From: an uncultured Polymorphobacter sp.
GTDB lineage: Bacteria > Pseudomonadota > Alphaproteobacteria > Sphingomonadales > Sphingomonadaceae
Length of the DNA: 8,432 nt
Assembly (NCBI GenBank): GCA_937894055.1
Contig: CALDHQ010000182.1
Coordinates: forward strand, 1-8,432
Direction of reading: 5' to 3'
Below the pieces are notes generated by a model that saw only the letters and a program-made list of their open reading frames with translations, was not told where the DNA came from and searched no databases. Positions 1-6,612 of the stretch are shown here, in pieces. Position 1 is the first letter of the stretch, and each line of letters begins with the position of its first letter. The position numbers were made by a program, and so were the translations under genes.

Positions 1-506
1 TGTTCATCGACAAGATGCCGAACAATTTCCAGCATGTCGGGCTGATCGCGACGATTTTGCCGAATGCCAAGATCATCGACGCGCGGCGTCACCCGATGGG
101 CGGCAGCTTCGCGGCCTTCAAGCAGCACTTCGCGCGCGGCCAGAACTTCAGCTACAGCCTTGAAGACATCGGCCGCTACTATGCCGACTATGTCGAGCTG
201 ATGGCGCATTACGACAAGGTGCTGCCCGGCCGCGTCCACCGCGTGTTCTACGAAGACATGGTCGCCGACAGCGAAACGCAGATCCGCGCGCTGCTCGATT
301 ATTGCGGTCTGCCGTTCGAAGCCGCCTGCCTGTCGTTCCATGAAACCGAGCGTGCGGTGCGGACGCCGAGTTCGGAACAGGTGCGGCAACCGATCTACAC
401 CGCAGGTGTGGAGCTTTGGCAACACTATGACAAATGGTTGGGGCCGTTGCGTGCCACGCTCGGATCGGTGCTTGACAGCTATCCGGCGGTGCCGTTTGAT
501 GAGTAA
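1..506 (+). CDS. Sulfotransferase family protein, C-terminal part (5' end outside window)
   Basis: The frame is open from base 3 and ends at TAA 504-506, giving 167 visible residues; the true start lies upstream. The family transfers a sulfuryl group from PAPS to an acceptor. The visible part begins FIDKMPNNF, like the (D)KxPxNF segment of heparan-sulfotransferase-type enzymes. It then has ARRHPMGGSFAAFKQHF, matching the 3'-phosphate-binding strand-helix (R and S of the usual RdPrDvalS motif). The late segment RTPSSEQVRQPIY is typical of bacterial TPR-linked sulfotransferases, where it occupies the place of the second PAPS-binding motif. The 5'-phosphosulfate loop and any N-terminal TPR repeats would lie outside the window. 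The gene runs in the same direction as the TonB receptor 49 bp downstream; such sulfotransferases often neighbour TonB receptors in sphingomonads (recalled, not checked). The acceptor is unknown. Confidence 0.85.
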   Translation, partial: FIDKMPNNFQHVGLIATILPNAKIIDARRHPMGGSFAAFKQHFARGQNFSYSLEDIGRYYADYVELMAHYDKVLPGRVHRVFYEDMVADSETQIRALLDYCGLPFEAACLSFHETERAVRTPSSEQVRQPIYTAGVELWQHYDKWLGPLRATLGSVLDSYPAVPFDE

Positions 507-555
507 CAATCGAACAAAAACGTTATAAAATTTAAACACTCAGTGGAGATGCGTA
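507..555 (+). promoter_or_regulatory. AT-rich leader of the TonB receptor gene with Shine-Dalgarno GGAG
   Basis: This 49-bp gap is strikingly AT-rich within GC-rich DNA, especially 508-537, and contains TATAAA at 524-529, a possible -10 element. I see no convincing -35 hexamer at normal spacing, so a promoter is only suggested. GGAG at 545-548 lies seven bases before ATG 556 and supports that start. The receptor could instead be cotranscribed with the sulfotransferase. Confidence 0.4.
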
Positions 556-3057
556 ATGGTGGGCAATACGAAAATTTCACTTCGGTCGACGCGGACCGCG
601 CTTTGGCTCGGCAGCTCGCTGCTGGTGCTCGGTGCACCCGCACTGGCGCAGACGACGGCCGCGCCGGCGGCCCCGGCAGCGTCGCCGTACACGTCGAACG
701 CCGAAGCAACCGTCGGCACCGGGCTCGAAGAAATCGTCGTCACCGCACAGAAGCGGTCGGAAACGCTGCAGAGCGTGCCGATCAGCATCACCGCGTTCAG
801 CACCAAGAAGCTGCAGCAGCTGCGCATCGACAGCTTCACCGACTATGCCGCGCTGATCCCCAGCCTGTCGTACCAGACCGCCGGTCCGGGTTCGGCAAAG
901 ACCTATTTCCGCGGCGTCGTGTCGGGCGGTGACGGCAACCACTCGGGCTCGCAGCCCAGCGTCGGCACCTATCTCGACGAACAGCCGATCACCACCATCC
1001 AGGGCAACCTCGATCTCCACATCTATGACATCGCGCGCGTCGAGGCGCTCGCCGGGCCGCAGGGCACGCTCTACGGCGCCAGCGCGCAGGCCGGTGTCGT
1101 TCGCATCATCACCAACAAGCCCGATATCGGCAAGCTGTCGGCGAGCTATACCGTCGGTGCCAACATCACCGCACACGGCTCGCCGGGCTATGTCATGGAA
1201 GGCTATGTCAACGCGCCGGTCAGCGACAACGCCGCAGTCCGCCTCGTCGGCTGGTACCAGCATGACGGCGGCTATATCGACAACGTCGCCGCGACGCGCA
1301 CCTATCCGACCTCGGGCATCGTCATCGACAATGACGATCTGGTGCAGAACGACTTCAACTGGACCGACACCTATGGTGCCCGCGCCGCGCTGAAGGTCGA
1401 CCTCAACGACAATTGGTCGATCACCCCGACGATCATGGGCCAGGTCCAGGAATCGAATGGCGTTTTCGGTTACAATCCGGCGGTCGGCGAGCTTGAAGTG
1501 ACGCGCTTCCAGCCCGACACCTATCTCGATCAATGGGCGCAGGCGGCGCTGCTGATCGAAGGCAAGATCGGCAATTTCGACCTGACCTATTCGGGCTCGT
1601 ACCTGACGCGCGAGATCAAGTCGGTCGGCGACTATTCGGACTACACCTTCTTCTATGACCCGTACACGGGTGCCTATATCACTGACAACAACGGCAATTT
1701 CATCAACCCTTCGCAGCACACCGAAGGCCATGACAATTTCAGCAAGCAGAGCCACGAACTGCGCATCGCGTCAGACAAGGCCAACCGCTTCCGTTTCGTT
1801 GCCGGGCTGTTCTACCAGGTTCAGAACCACCACATCTTCCAGAACTACGTGATCAATCCGGCGCTCAACGACGCCGCGACGATCAACGGCTATCCCGGCA
1901 CGATCTGGCTGACCAACCAGCAGCGCACCGACAAGGACTATGCGGTGTTCGGCGAAGCTTCGTTCGACATCCTGCCGAACCTGACCGCGACGGCGGGTGG
2001 CCGCTTCTACAAGTTCGACAACTCGCTGTTCGGCTTCTACGGGCTGAAATCGGGCGAACGCCGCTGCCTGCCCGGCCAGCATGACCACATCGATGGCCTG
2101 CCGATCGTCAACGGCCAGCCGTGCGTCCGGCTCGACAAGAACGTCAACGACACGGGCTTCCTGCCCAAGCTCAACCTGACGTGGAACTTCAGCCCCGAAG
2201 GACTGGTCTATGCGACCTATTCGAAGGGCTACCGGCCGGGCGGCGTCAATCGCAACGGCAACCTGCCGCCGTATGACGCCGACTTCCTCAACAACTTTGA
2301 AATCGGCTGGAAAACCAGCTGGATGGACAACCGGCTGCGCTTCAACGGCGCGCTGTTCTATGAAAAATGGAACGACTTCCAACTGTCGTTCCTCGGCCAG
2401 AACAGCCTGACCGTCATCCAGAACGCCGGCAACGCCGACGTCAAGGGCATCGAAGCCGACATCAGCTGGGCAGTTACCGAAGGGCTGACGGTCAACGCTT
2501 CGGCTACGTACCTCAACGCACAGCTGACGACCGATTATTGCGAATATTCGAACCCCGACAATGATTGCTCGCTTGCCGGGCCGCAGGGTCAGACGAACCA
2601 GGTGCTCGCTGCCAAGGGTACGTCTCTGCCGGTCACGCCCGAGTTCAAGGCCGCGGGTACCGCTCGGTACCAGTGGATGGTTGGCGACTATGACGCGCAC
2701 GTCCAGGGCACGCTGACCTATCAGTCGTCGTTCTACAACGCGCTGCGGATTGCACCGTTCGATGATCCTTCGAACATCGTCACGCCCGGCAGCAGCGACC
2801 TGTTCGGCAAATCGCCGGGCTATGCCGCCGTCAACTTCACCGCAGGTGTCGCACGCGGCAACTGGGCGATCGAATTCTGGGGCAAGAACCTGTTCGACGT
2901 CCTCGGCAACTCGTCGCGCTACACGTCGTGCACGACCAAGGTCTGCGCCGGCAACTATTTCGACACGCAGATCAACGGCGTCACCGCGCCCGGCATCGTC
3001 TACACCGTGCCGATCACGCCGATGCAGCTCGGCCTGCAGTTCACGCAGCGCTTCTAA
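556..3057 (+). CDS. TonB-dependent outer-membrane receptor
   Basis: The protein has 833 residues, a normal length for a TonB-dependent receptor, which imports a scarce or bulky nutrient across the outer membrane using TonB-ExbBD energy. A signal peptide covers about residues 1-31 (hydrophobic SSLLVLGAPALA, cleavage likely before Q32), followed by an Ala/Pro-rich linker. The TonB-box-like EEIVVTA is at 58-64. The plug domain (about 65-190) carries RVEALAGPQGTLYG, the family's usual RVE-x-GPQGTLYG signature, followed by VRIITNKPD. The rest is a beta-barrel rich in aromatic strands, including YATYSKGYRPGG, and ends in the outer-membrane signature LQFTQRF with terminal Phe. It has only six cysteines, in three close pairs (504/523, 662/671, 792/797), probably loop disulfides. 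The ATG at 556 is preceded by GGAG. A hairpin terminator follows. The substrate is unknown; there is no N-terminal FecR-sensing domain, so it is probably not a transducer. Confidence 0.95.
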   Translation: MVGNTKISLRSTRTALWLGSSLLVLGAPALAQTTAAPAAPAASPYTSNAEATVGTGLEEIVVTAQKRSETLQSVPISITAFSTKKLQQLRIDSFTDYAALIPSLSYQTAGPGSAKTYFRGVVSGGDGNHSGSQPSVGTYLDEQPITTIQGNLDLHIYDIARVEALAGPQGTLYGASAQAGVVRIITNKPDIGKLSASYTVGANITAHGSPGYVMEGYVNAPVSDNAAVRLVGWYQHDGGYIDNVAATRTYPTSGIVIDNDDLVQNDFNWTDTYGARAALKVDLNDNWSITPTIMGQVQESNGVFGYNPAVGELEVTRFQPDTYLDQWAQAALLIEGKIGNFDLTYSGSYLTREIKSVGDYSDYTFFYDPYTGAYITDNNGNFINPSQHTEGHDNFSKQSHELRIASDKANRFRFVAGLFYQVQNHHIFQNYVINPALNDAATINGYPGTIWLTNQQRTDKDYAVFGEASFDILPNLTATAGGRFYKFDNSLFGFYGLKSGERRCLPGQHDHIDGLPIVNGQPCVRLDKNVNDTGFLPKLNLTWNFSPEGLVYATYSKGYRPGGVNRNGNLPPYDADFLNNFEIGWKTSWMDNRLRFNGALFYEKWNDFQLSFLGQNSLTVIQNAGNADVKGIEADISWAVTEGLTVNASATYLNAQLTTDYCEYSNPDNDCSLAGPQGQTNQVLAAKGTSLPVTPEFKAAGTARYQWMVGDYDAHVQGTLTYQSSFYNALRIAPFDDPSNIVTPGSSDLFGKSPGYAAVNFTAGVARGNWAIEFWGKNLFDVLGNSSRYTSCTTKVCAGNYFDTQINGVTAPGIVYTVPITPMQLGLQFTQRF

Positions 3058-3090
3058 ACCCGCGCCGGCAACGGCGGCGGCCAAAACGAC

Positions 3091-3124
3091 AGGGCCATAT
3101 TGCATTTGCGTGCGATATGGCCCT
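3091..3124 (+). terminator. Hairpin terminator downstream of the TonB receptor gene
   Basis: AGGGCCATAT (3091-3100) and ATATGGCCCT (3115-3124) are perfect inverted repeats. The stem continues inward through TGCA/TGCG with one G-T wobble, giving about 14 pairs around a short loop. It is followed by the pyrimidine-rich tract TCTTCGTTT, which is T-rich but interrupted. It starts 33 bases after the receptor stop and should separate receptor and permease transcripts. Because it lies just upstream of a leader ORF it could also act as an attenuator. Confidence 0.75.
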
Positions 3125-3162
3125 TCTTCGTTTGCGCGCGCAGCGACACGGGGGAACGCATC

Positions 3163-3195
3163 ATGGCAAAGTACTTTCAGGCCAGCGGCATTTGA
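3163..3195 (+). CDS. Ten-codon leader ORF (MAKYFQASGI) overlapping the permease start
   Basis: ATG at 3163 is preceded by the strongest Shine-Dalgarno-like sequence in this region, GGGGGAA (3150-3156), six bases upstream. The frame ends after ten codons at TGA 3193-3195. This stop overlaps the probable TTG start of the permease (3192-3194) as TTGA, an arrangement that allows coupled reinitiation. It could be a real leader peptide. Alternatively, a one-base error or mutation may have split the normal N terminus of the permease, because the ribosome-binding site fits this ATG far better than the TTG. No homology can be judged on ten residues. Confidence 0.4.
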   Translation: MAKYFQASGI

Positions 3196-4499
3196 CCGAC
3201 ACCGCCACGCACAAGAAGCTCGGCTTCTGGATGTGCCTCGCCATGGTCATGGGCATCATGATCGGGTCAGGGGTATTCCTGCTGCCCGCCGCGCTCGCGC
3301 CGTTCGGCTGGAACGCCGTCGTCGGCTGGGCGCTGACCATCATCGGCACCATGACCATCGTCACGATGCTGGTGCGGCTGACGCGGCATCTGCCCGAAGC
3401 CGATGGCCCGCACGGCTTTGTCGGCACCGCCTTCGGGCCGCTGCCGGCGTTCCTCGTCACCTGGAGCCAATGGGTCGCGACCGTCGTCGCCAATGCTGCG
3501 GTGTCGACCGCCGCGGTCAGCTATCTCAGCATGTTTTCACCGGGCATCGCCAACGTCCCCGGTCTGCCGGCGCTGCTGTCGATTGCCGTGGTCTGGGGGG
3601 TGACTTTGGTCAATTTGCGCGGTGCGCATGCTGCCGGCGGCTTCCAGATTATCACCACCATCCTGAAGCTGACGCCGCTGCTCGCGGCCATCGGCATAAC
3701 GCTGTGGGTGACCGGTGCGACCAACGGCGCGGCGCTGGCGCCATTGCCGGCGGAGGGCTTCTCGGCCTCGGCCATCACCGGCGCTGCCGCGCTGACGTTA
3801 TGGGCAATGCTTGGCTTTGAATCGGCATCGTTCGCCAGCGCGCAAGTCGACGAGCCGACGAAGAACCTGCCGCGCGCGTTGATGTGGGGCACCGCGCTCA
3901 CCGGGCTCATCTACATCATCGCCTGCTCGGGCATCGCGCTGCTGATGCCCGCCGATGTCGCCGCCGCCAGCCACGCGCCGTTCGCCGACTTCATCGCGCA
4001 ATATTGGGGGCACGGCCCGGCGCTGACCGTCGCCATCTTCGCCGCCATCAGCGGCATCGGCTGCCTCAACGGGCTGTCGCTGGGCAACGGCGCGCTGGTC
4101 GTCAGCGTCGCCCGCGCCGGTGCCGTGCCGGCCTGGTTCGGCATCGTCAACGCGCATGGCACCCCCGTCCGCGCGCTGCTGTTCAATGCCGTGCTGACCA
4201 CCATCCTGCTGCTGCTCAATTCCAGCCGCGGCATGACCGACCTGTTCGTCTATCTGGCGCTGCTGTCGACGTCATCGACGCTGTTCGTCTACCTCGGCGT
4301 CACCACCTCGGCACTGCGCCTGCGCATTGGCGGCGCCATCGGCCTCGTCGCGCTCGGCTATGTGTTCTGGACGCTGTGGGGCGCCGGCGTGCAGGCCACC
4401 GGCTGGAGCACGGTGCTGCTGATCGCCGGCGCGCCGGTGTTCTGGCTGATGCGGCGGGCAACGCGGTTGCGGTTAAGGGCCTCCGGCGGGCAGGCCTGA
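3192..4499 (+). CDS. APC-superfamily amino acid/amine permease, AdiC-like
   Basis: Starting at TTG 3192 the protein has 435 residues, right for the basic amino acid/polyamine antiporter group of the APC superfamily, and about 12 hydrophobic segments. The first helix carries GIMIGSGVFLLPAALAPFG (about 21-39), the substrate-binding GxxIGSG turn of the family. W204 and E210 in LTLWAMLGFESASFA correspond in position and context to W202 and E208 of AdiC. The position of AdiC's gating Trp293 seems to be small or polar here (GLSLGNGALV), so the substrate probably differs from arginine/agmatine. The frame is open further upstream, but that part overlaps the receptor gene and is not family-like. ATG 3231 is the alternative start but would cut into the first helix. 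The ribosome-binding site before the TTG is poor; see the leader ORF. It converges on the FAD oxidoreductase with a 17-bp gap. Confidence 0.9.
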   Translation: MTDTATHKKLGFWMCLAMVMGIMIGSGVFLLPAALAPFGWNAVVGWALTIIGTMTIVTMLVRLTRHLPEADGPHGFVGTAFGPLPAFLVTWSQWVATVVANAAVSTAAVSYLSMFSPGIANVPGLPALLSIAVVWGVTLVNLRGAHAAGGFQIITTILKLTPLLAAIGITLWVTGATNGAALAPLPAEGFSASAITGAAALTLWAMLGFESASFASAQVDEPTKNLPRALMWGTALTGLIYIIACSGIALLMPADVAAASHAPFADFIAQYWGHGPALTVAIFAAISGIGCLNGLSLGNGALVVSVARAGAVPAWFGIVNAHGTPVRALLFNAVLTTILLLLNSSRGMTDLFVYLALLSTSSTLFVYLGVTTSALRLRIGGAIGLVALGYVFWTLWGAGVQATGWSTVLLIAGAPVFWLMRRATRLRLRASGGQA

Positions 4500-4506
4500 G
4501 GCCTGC
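4490..4506. terminator. GC palindrome at the convergent gene ends, possible bidirectional terminator
   Basis: GCAGGCC (4490-4496) and GGCCTGC (4500-4506) form a perfect 7-bp stem whose three-base loop is the permease stop codon TGA (4497-4499). It lies between two convergent genes, where a shared terminator is expected. Neither side has a proper T-tract (ACCCATTTGAC to the right), so intrinsic termination is uncertain. Confidence 0.4.
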
Positions 4507-4516
4507 ACCCATTTGA

Positions 4517-6121
4517 CTAGCGCCAGCGGCGGAATTTGCCGGTGAACGACGCGTCCGCCAGAATCTCGTGCGCCGCGTTGTGGCCGGGCGCGCCCGTCAC
4601 GCCGCCACCGGGATGCGTGCCGGCGCCGCACATGTAGAGGTTCTCGATCGGCCCGCGGTAGTTGCCGTGGCCGAGCAGCGGGCGCGCGGCCCATAGCTGG
4701 TCGGTGCTCATGTTGCCGTGCATGATGTCGCCGCCGATGAGCCCGAACTTGGTTTCGAGATCGTGTGGCGACAGCATCATCGTGCCGAGCACCGAGGCCT
4801 TGAACCCCGGCGCGTGCAGTTCGACGGTGTCGAGGATGCACTGGGCGGCGGCTTCGCGTTCGTTATCCCAATGGCGACCATCCGGCAGCACCGGCGCGAA
4901 CTGCTGGCAGAACAGGCTGGCGACGTGCTGCCCCGGGGGCGCGAGGCTGTCATCGACGATCGACGGGATCAGCATCTCGACGATCGGTGCCTTCGACCAA
5001 CCGAACTTGCGCGCATCGGTGAACGCCGCGTCCATGTAATCGAGCGTCGGCGCGAGGATGATGCCGCTTTGCAGATGGTCGCCGGGTTCGGGCAGGCAGG
5101 TGAAGCGCGGCAGCTCGCTGAGCGCGACATTCATGCGGAAGGTGCCCGAGCCGCATTTGAAGCCCTTGATGCGGCGGTGGAATTCGGGGCTGAGGTCCTG
5201 CTTATCAATAAGCTGTTGATACAGCAGCCGCGGGTTGACGTTGGCGGCGACGCGCTTGCCCCGCACTTCGCTGCCGTCGACCAGTCGCACGCCGACGGCC
5301 TTGCCGTTTTCGACGATCAGCCGTGCCACGGCGGCGTCGGTCGAAATCTCGACGCCGGCTTCTTCGCACGCCGCGCGCATGCGCTGGGTGATGCCGCCCA
5401 TGCCGCCGACGGCATGGCCCCAGGCGCCTTTCTTGCCGTTGACCTCGCCGAAGACGTGGTGGAGCAGCACATAGGCGCTGCCCGGCGTGTCGGGGCTGGC
5501 ATAGTTGCCGACCACCGCGTCGAAGCCGAACGCCGCCTTGACGGCTTCGCTTTCGAACCAGCCGTCGAGGAAATCGCGCGCCGACTTGGTGAACAGGTCG
5601 AGCACGTCGCGCGCGTCTTCGACCGACAGTTGCGCGAAACGCTTGCCCTGCACGGCGGCCGCGAGCAGCGACCGCAGCCCGCCGCCAAGGTTGGGCGGCG
5701 CCTTCATCGCGAGGTCGCGCAGCAGGTCGGCAACGCGTTCGAGCGCGTCATAATAGGCCGGCAGCACATCGGCGTCATGGTTCGAGAATTTGCGGAACTC
5801 GGCCTGTGTCGCCTCGAGCCCGCCACCGAGCTTGAGGTAGCCGCCGTCGGCCTGTGGCAGAAAGTTCGAAATCGGCCGCTCGATGATACGCAGCCCGCGT
5901 TCGGCGAGCTTCATGTCGGCGATGACCTTGGGGTTGAGCAAGCTGACGGTGTAGCTCGCCACCGAATTGCGGAAGCCGGGGTGGAATTCCTCGGTCACCG
6001 CAGCGCCGCCGACGATGCCGCGGCGTTCGAGCACGCGGACCTTCATCCCCGAACGCGCGAGGTAAAACGCGCAGGTCAGCCCGTTGTGGCCGCCGCCGAT
6101 GATCAGTGCGTCGTAGGTCAT
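4517..6121 (-). CDS. FAD-dependent oxidoreductase, phytoene desaturase / PYROXD2-like
   Basis: The protein has 534 residues from ATG 6121. The N terminus is a textbook FAD-binding Rossmann fold: DALIIGGGHNGL with G9-x-G11-x-x-G14, the ribose-binding acidic residue E32 (VRVLERR) and G38-G39 (GIVGGAAV). The C-terminal flavin-contact segment NLYMCGAGTHPGGGVTGAPG (from about 494) is the signature of carotenoid/phytoene desaturase-type amine-oxidase folds. This subfamily, often named as NAD(P)/FAD-dependent oxidoreductase or PYROXD2-like, mostly has no known substrate; a true carotenoid role is unlikely without carotenoid genes nearby. The frame extends to TTG 6136, but ATG 6121 is preferred: GGAG lies nine bases before it and it overlaps the upstream stop as ATGA, implying translational coupling with the Rieske oxygenase. 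The two may oxidise the same compound in sequence. Confidence 0.9.
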   Translation of the reverse strand: MTYDALIIGGGHNGLTCAFYLARSGMKVRVLERRGIVGGAAVTEEFHPGFRNSVASYTVSLLNPKVIADMKLAERGLRIIERPISNFLPQADGGYLKLGGGLEATQAEFRKFSNHDADVLPAYYDALERVADLLRDLAMKAPPNLGGGLRSLLAAAVQGKRFAQLSVEDARDVLDLFTKSARDFLDGWFESEAVKAAFGFDAVVGNYASPDTPGSAYVLLHHVFGEVNGKKGAWGHAVGGMGGITQRMRAACEEAGVEISTDAAVARLIVENGKAVGVRLVDGSEVRGKRVAANVNPRLLYQQLIDKQDLSPEFHRRIKGFKCGSGTFRMNVALSELPRFTCLPEPGDHLQSGIILAPTLDYMDAAFTDARKFGWSKAPIVEMLIPSIVDDSLAPPGQHVASLFCQQFAPVLPDGRHWDNEREAAAQCILDTVELHAPGFKASVLGTMMLSPHDLETKFGLIGGDIMHGNMSTDQLWAARPLLGHGNYRGPIENLYMCGAGTHPGGGVTGAPGHNAAHEILADASFTGKFRRWR

Positions 6122-6612
6122 TTGCGGAGGCTCCAACCGGGTGCGGGCGCGCGGTCGAGCCGCGCTTCGGGGATGACGTGGCGCATGCGGCGCGCGAAGG
6201 ATTTGAGGCAGACTTCGGACTCGCCGAGCGGCCCGCTGGTGTAGTAGCGCGACGCCATGCCGGCCTGCACGCGGCTGATCAGCGCGGTGTCTTCGGCATT
6301 GACCTGGCGGTTGATGCGCCAGTTGAGGTAGCGCACCGCCTTCATTTCGCGGCGGTCATCGGGGATGGCGTACGACATTTCGCGGATCAGCGTGGTCGTC
6401 GGCGTCAGCGGCAGCCACTGCATGAAATCGACCTGATCGGGATAGATATCGAACGCGATATTGGGCCACAGCTTGAAATACAGCCACAGGTCCTGATGGC
6501 TTTCGGGCAGGTGGTCGACGCGCGGCAGCAGCCGGTGATAGGCGTGCTCGGACAGGCTGGAACGCGGCTCGTCGTGGAGGTGGCCGCGCAGGCGGTCGAC
6601 GTGTTCGCCGGC
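6118..6612 (-). other. Rieske aromatic-ring-hydroxylating oxygenase alpha subunit, C-terminal part
   Basis: These 164 residues match the end of the SRPBCC-like catalytic domain of Rieske non-heme iron oxygenase alpha subunits, which hydroxylate or demethylate organic substrates with O2 and electrons from a reductase. Diagnostic segments are LYFKLWPNIAFDIYPDQVDF, the variable-to-conserved stretch FMQWLPLTPTTTLIREMSYA, and NAEDTALISRVQAGMAS, where the Asp (complement 6289-6291) is in the right place to be the carboxylate iron ligand. SGPLGESEVCLKSFARRMR is the usual end of the domain. Its stop overlaps the FAD oxidoreductase start (ATGA), so the true gene and its partner form an operon in the source genome. 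Everything N-terminal to about E194 is missing here, including CxH/CxxH cluster ligands and facial-triad histidines. The left edge of homology (6605-6615) is estimated. Confidence 0.8.

Noticed and set aside
577..1755. Long antisense open frame (392 codons) opposite the TonB receptor gene
   Set aside because: Its composition is Arg/Asp/Val-rich shadow coding typical of the opposite strand of a GC-rich gene. It has no recognisable motif, and the receptor on the other strand is unambiguous.
1771..3105. Long antisense open frame (444 codons) opposite the 3' half of the receptor gene
   Set aside because: Same reasons: no domain motif, codon-phase mirror of a clearly real gene, and it crosses the receptor stop region only by chance.
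2928..3191. Upstream extension of the permease frame to ATG 2928
   Set aside because: It overlaps the 3' end of the receptor gene and its terminator, its residues (HADQRRHRARH type) are shadow-like, and the family N terminus begins near residue HKKLGFW.
4517..6121. Carotenoid biosynthesis gene (crtI)
   Set aside because: Only the FAD-fold signatures are shared; no crtB, crtY or related genes are adjacent, and it is coupled to a Rieske oxygenase.
4718..6244. Long plus-strand open frame (508 codons) opposite the FAD oxidoreductase
   Set aside because: Low-complexity Ala/Arg/Val/Glu translation without motifs, wholly opposite a gene with clear FAD-binding signatures.
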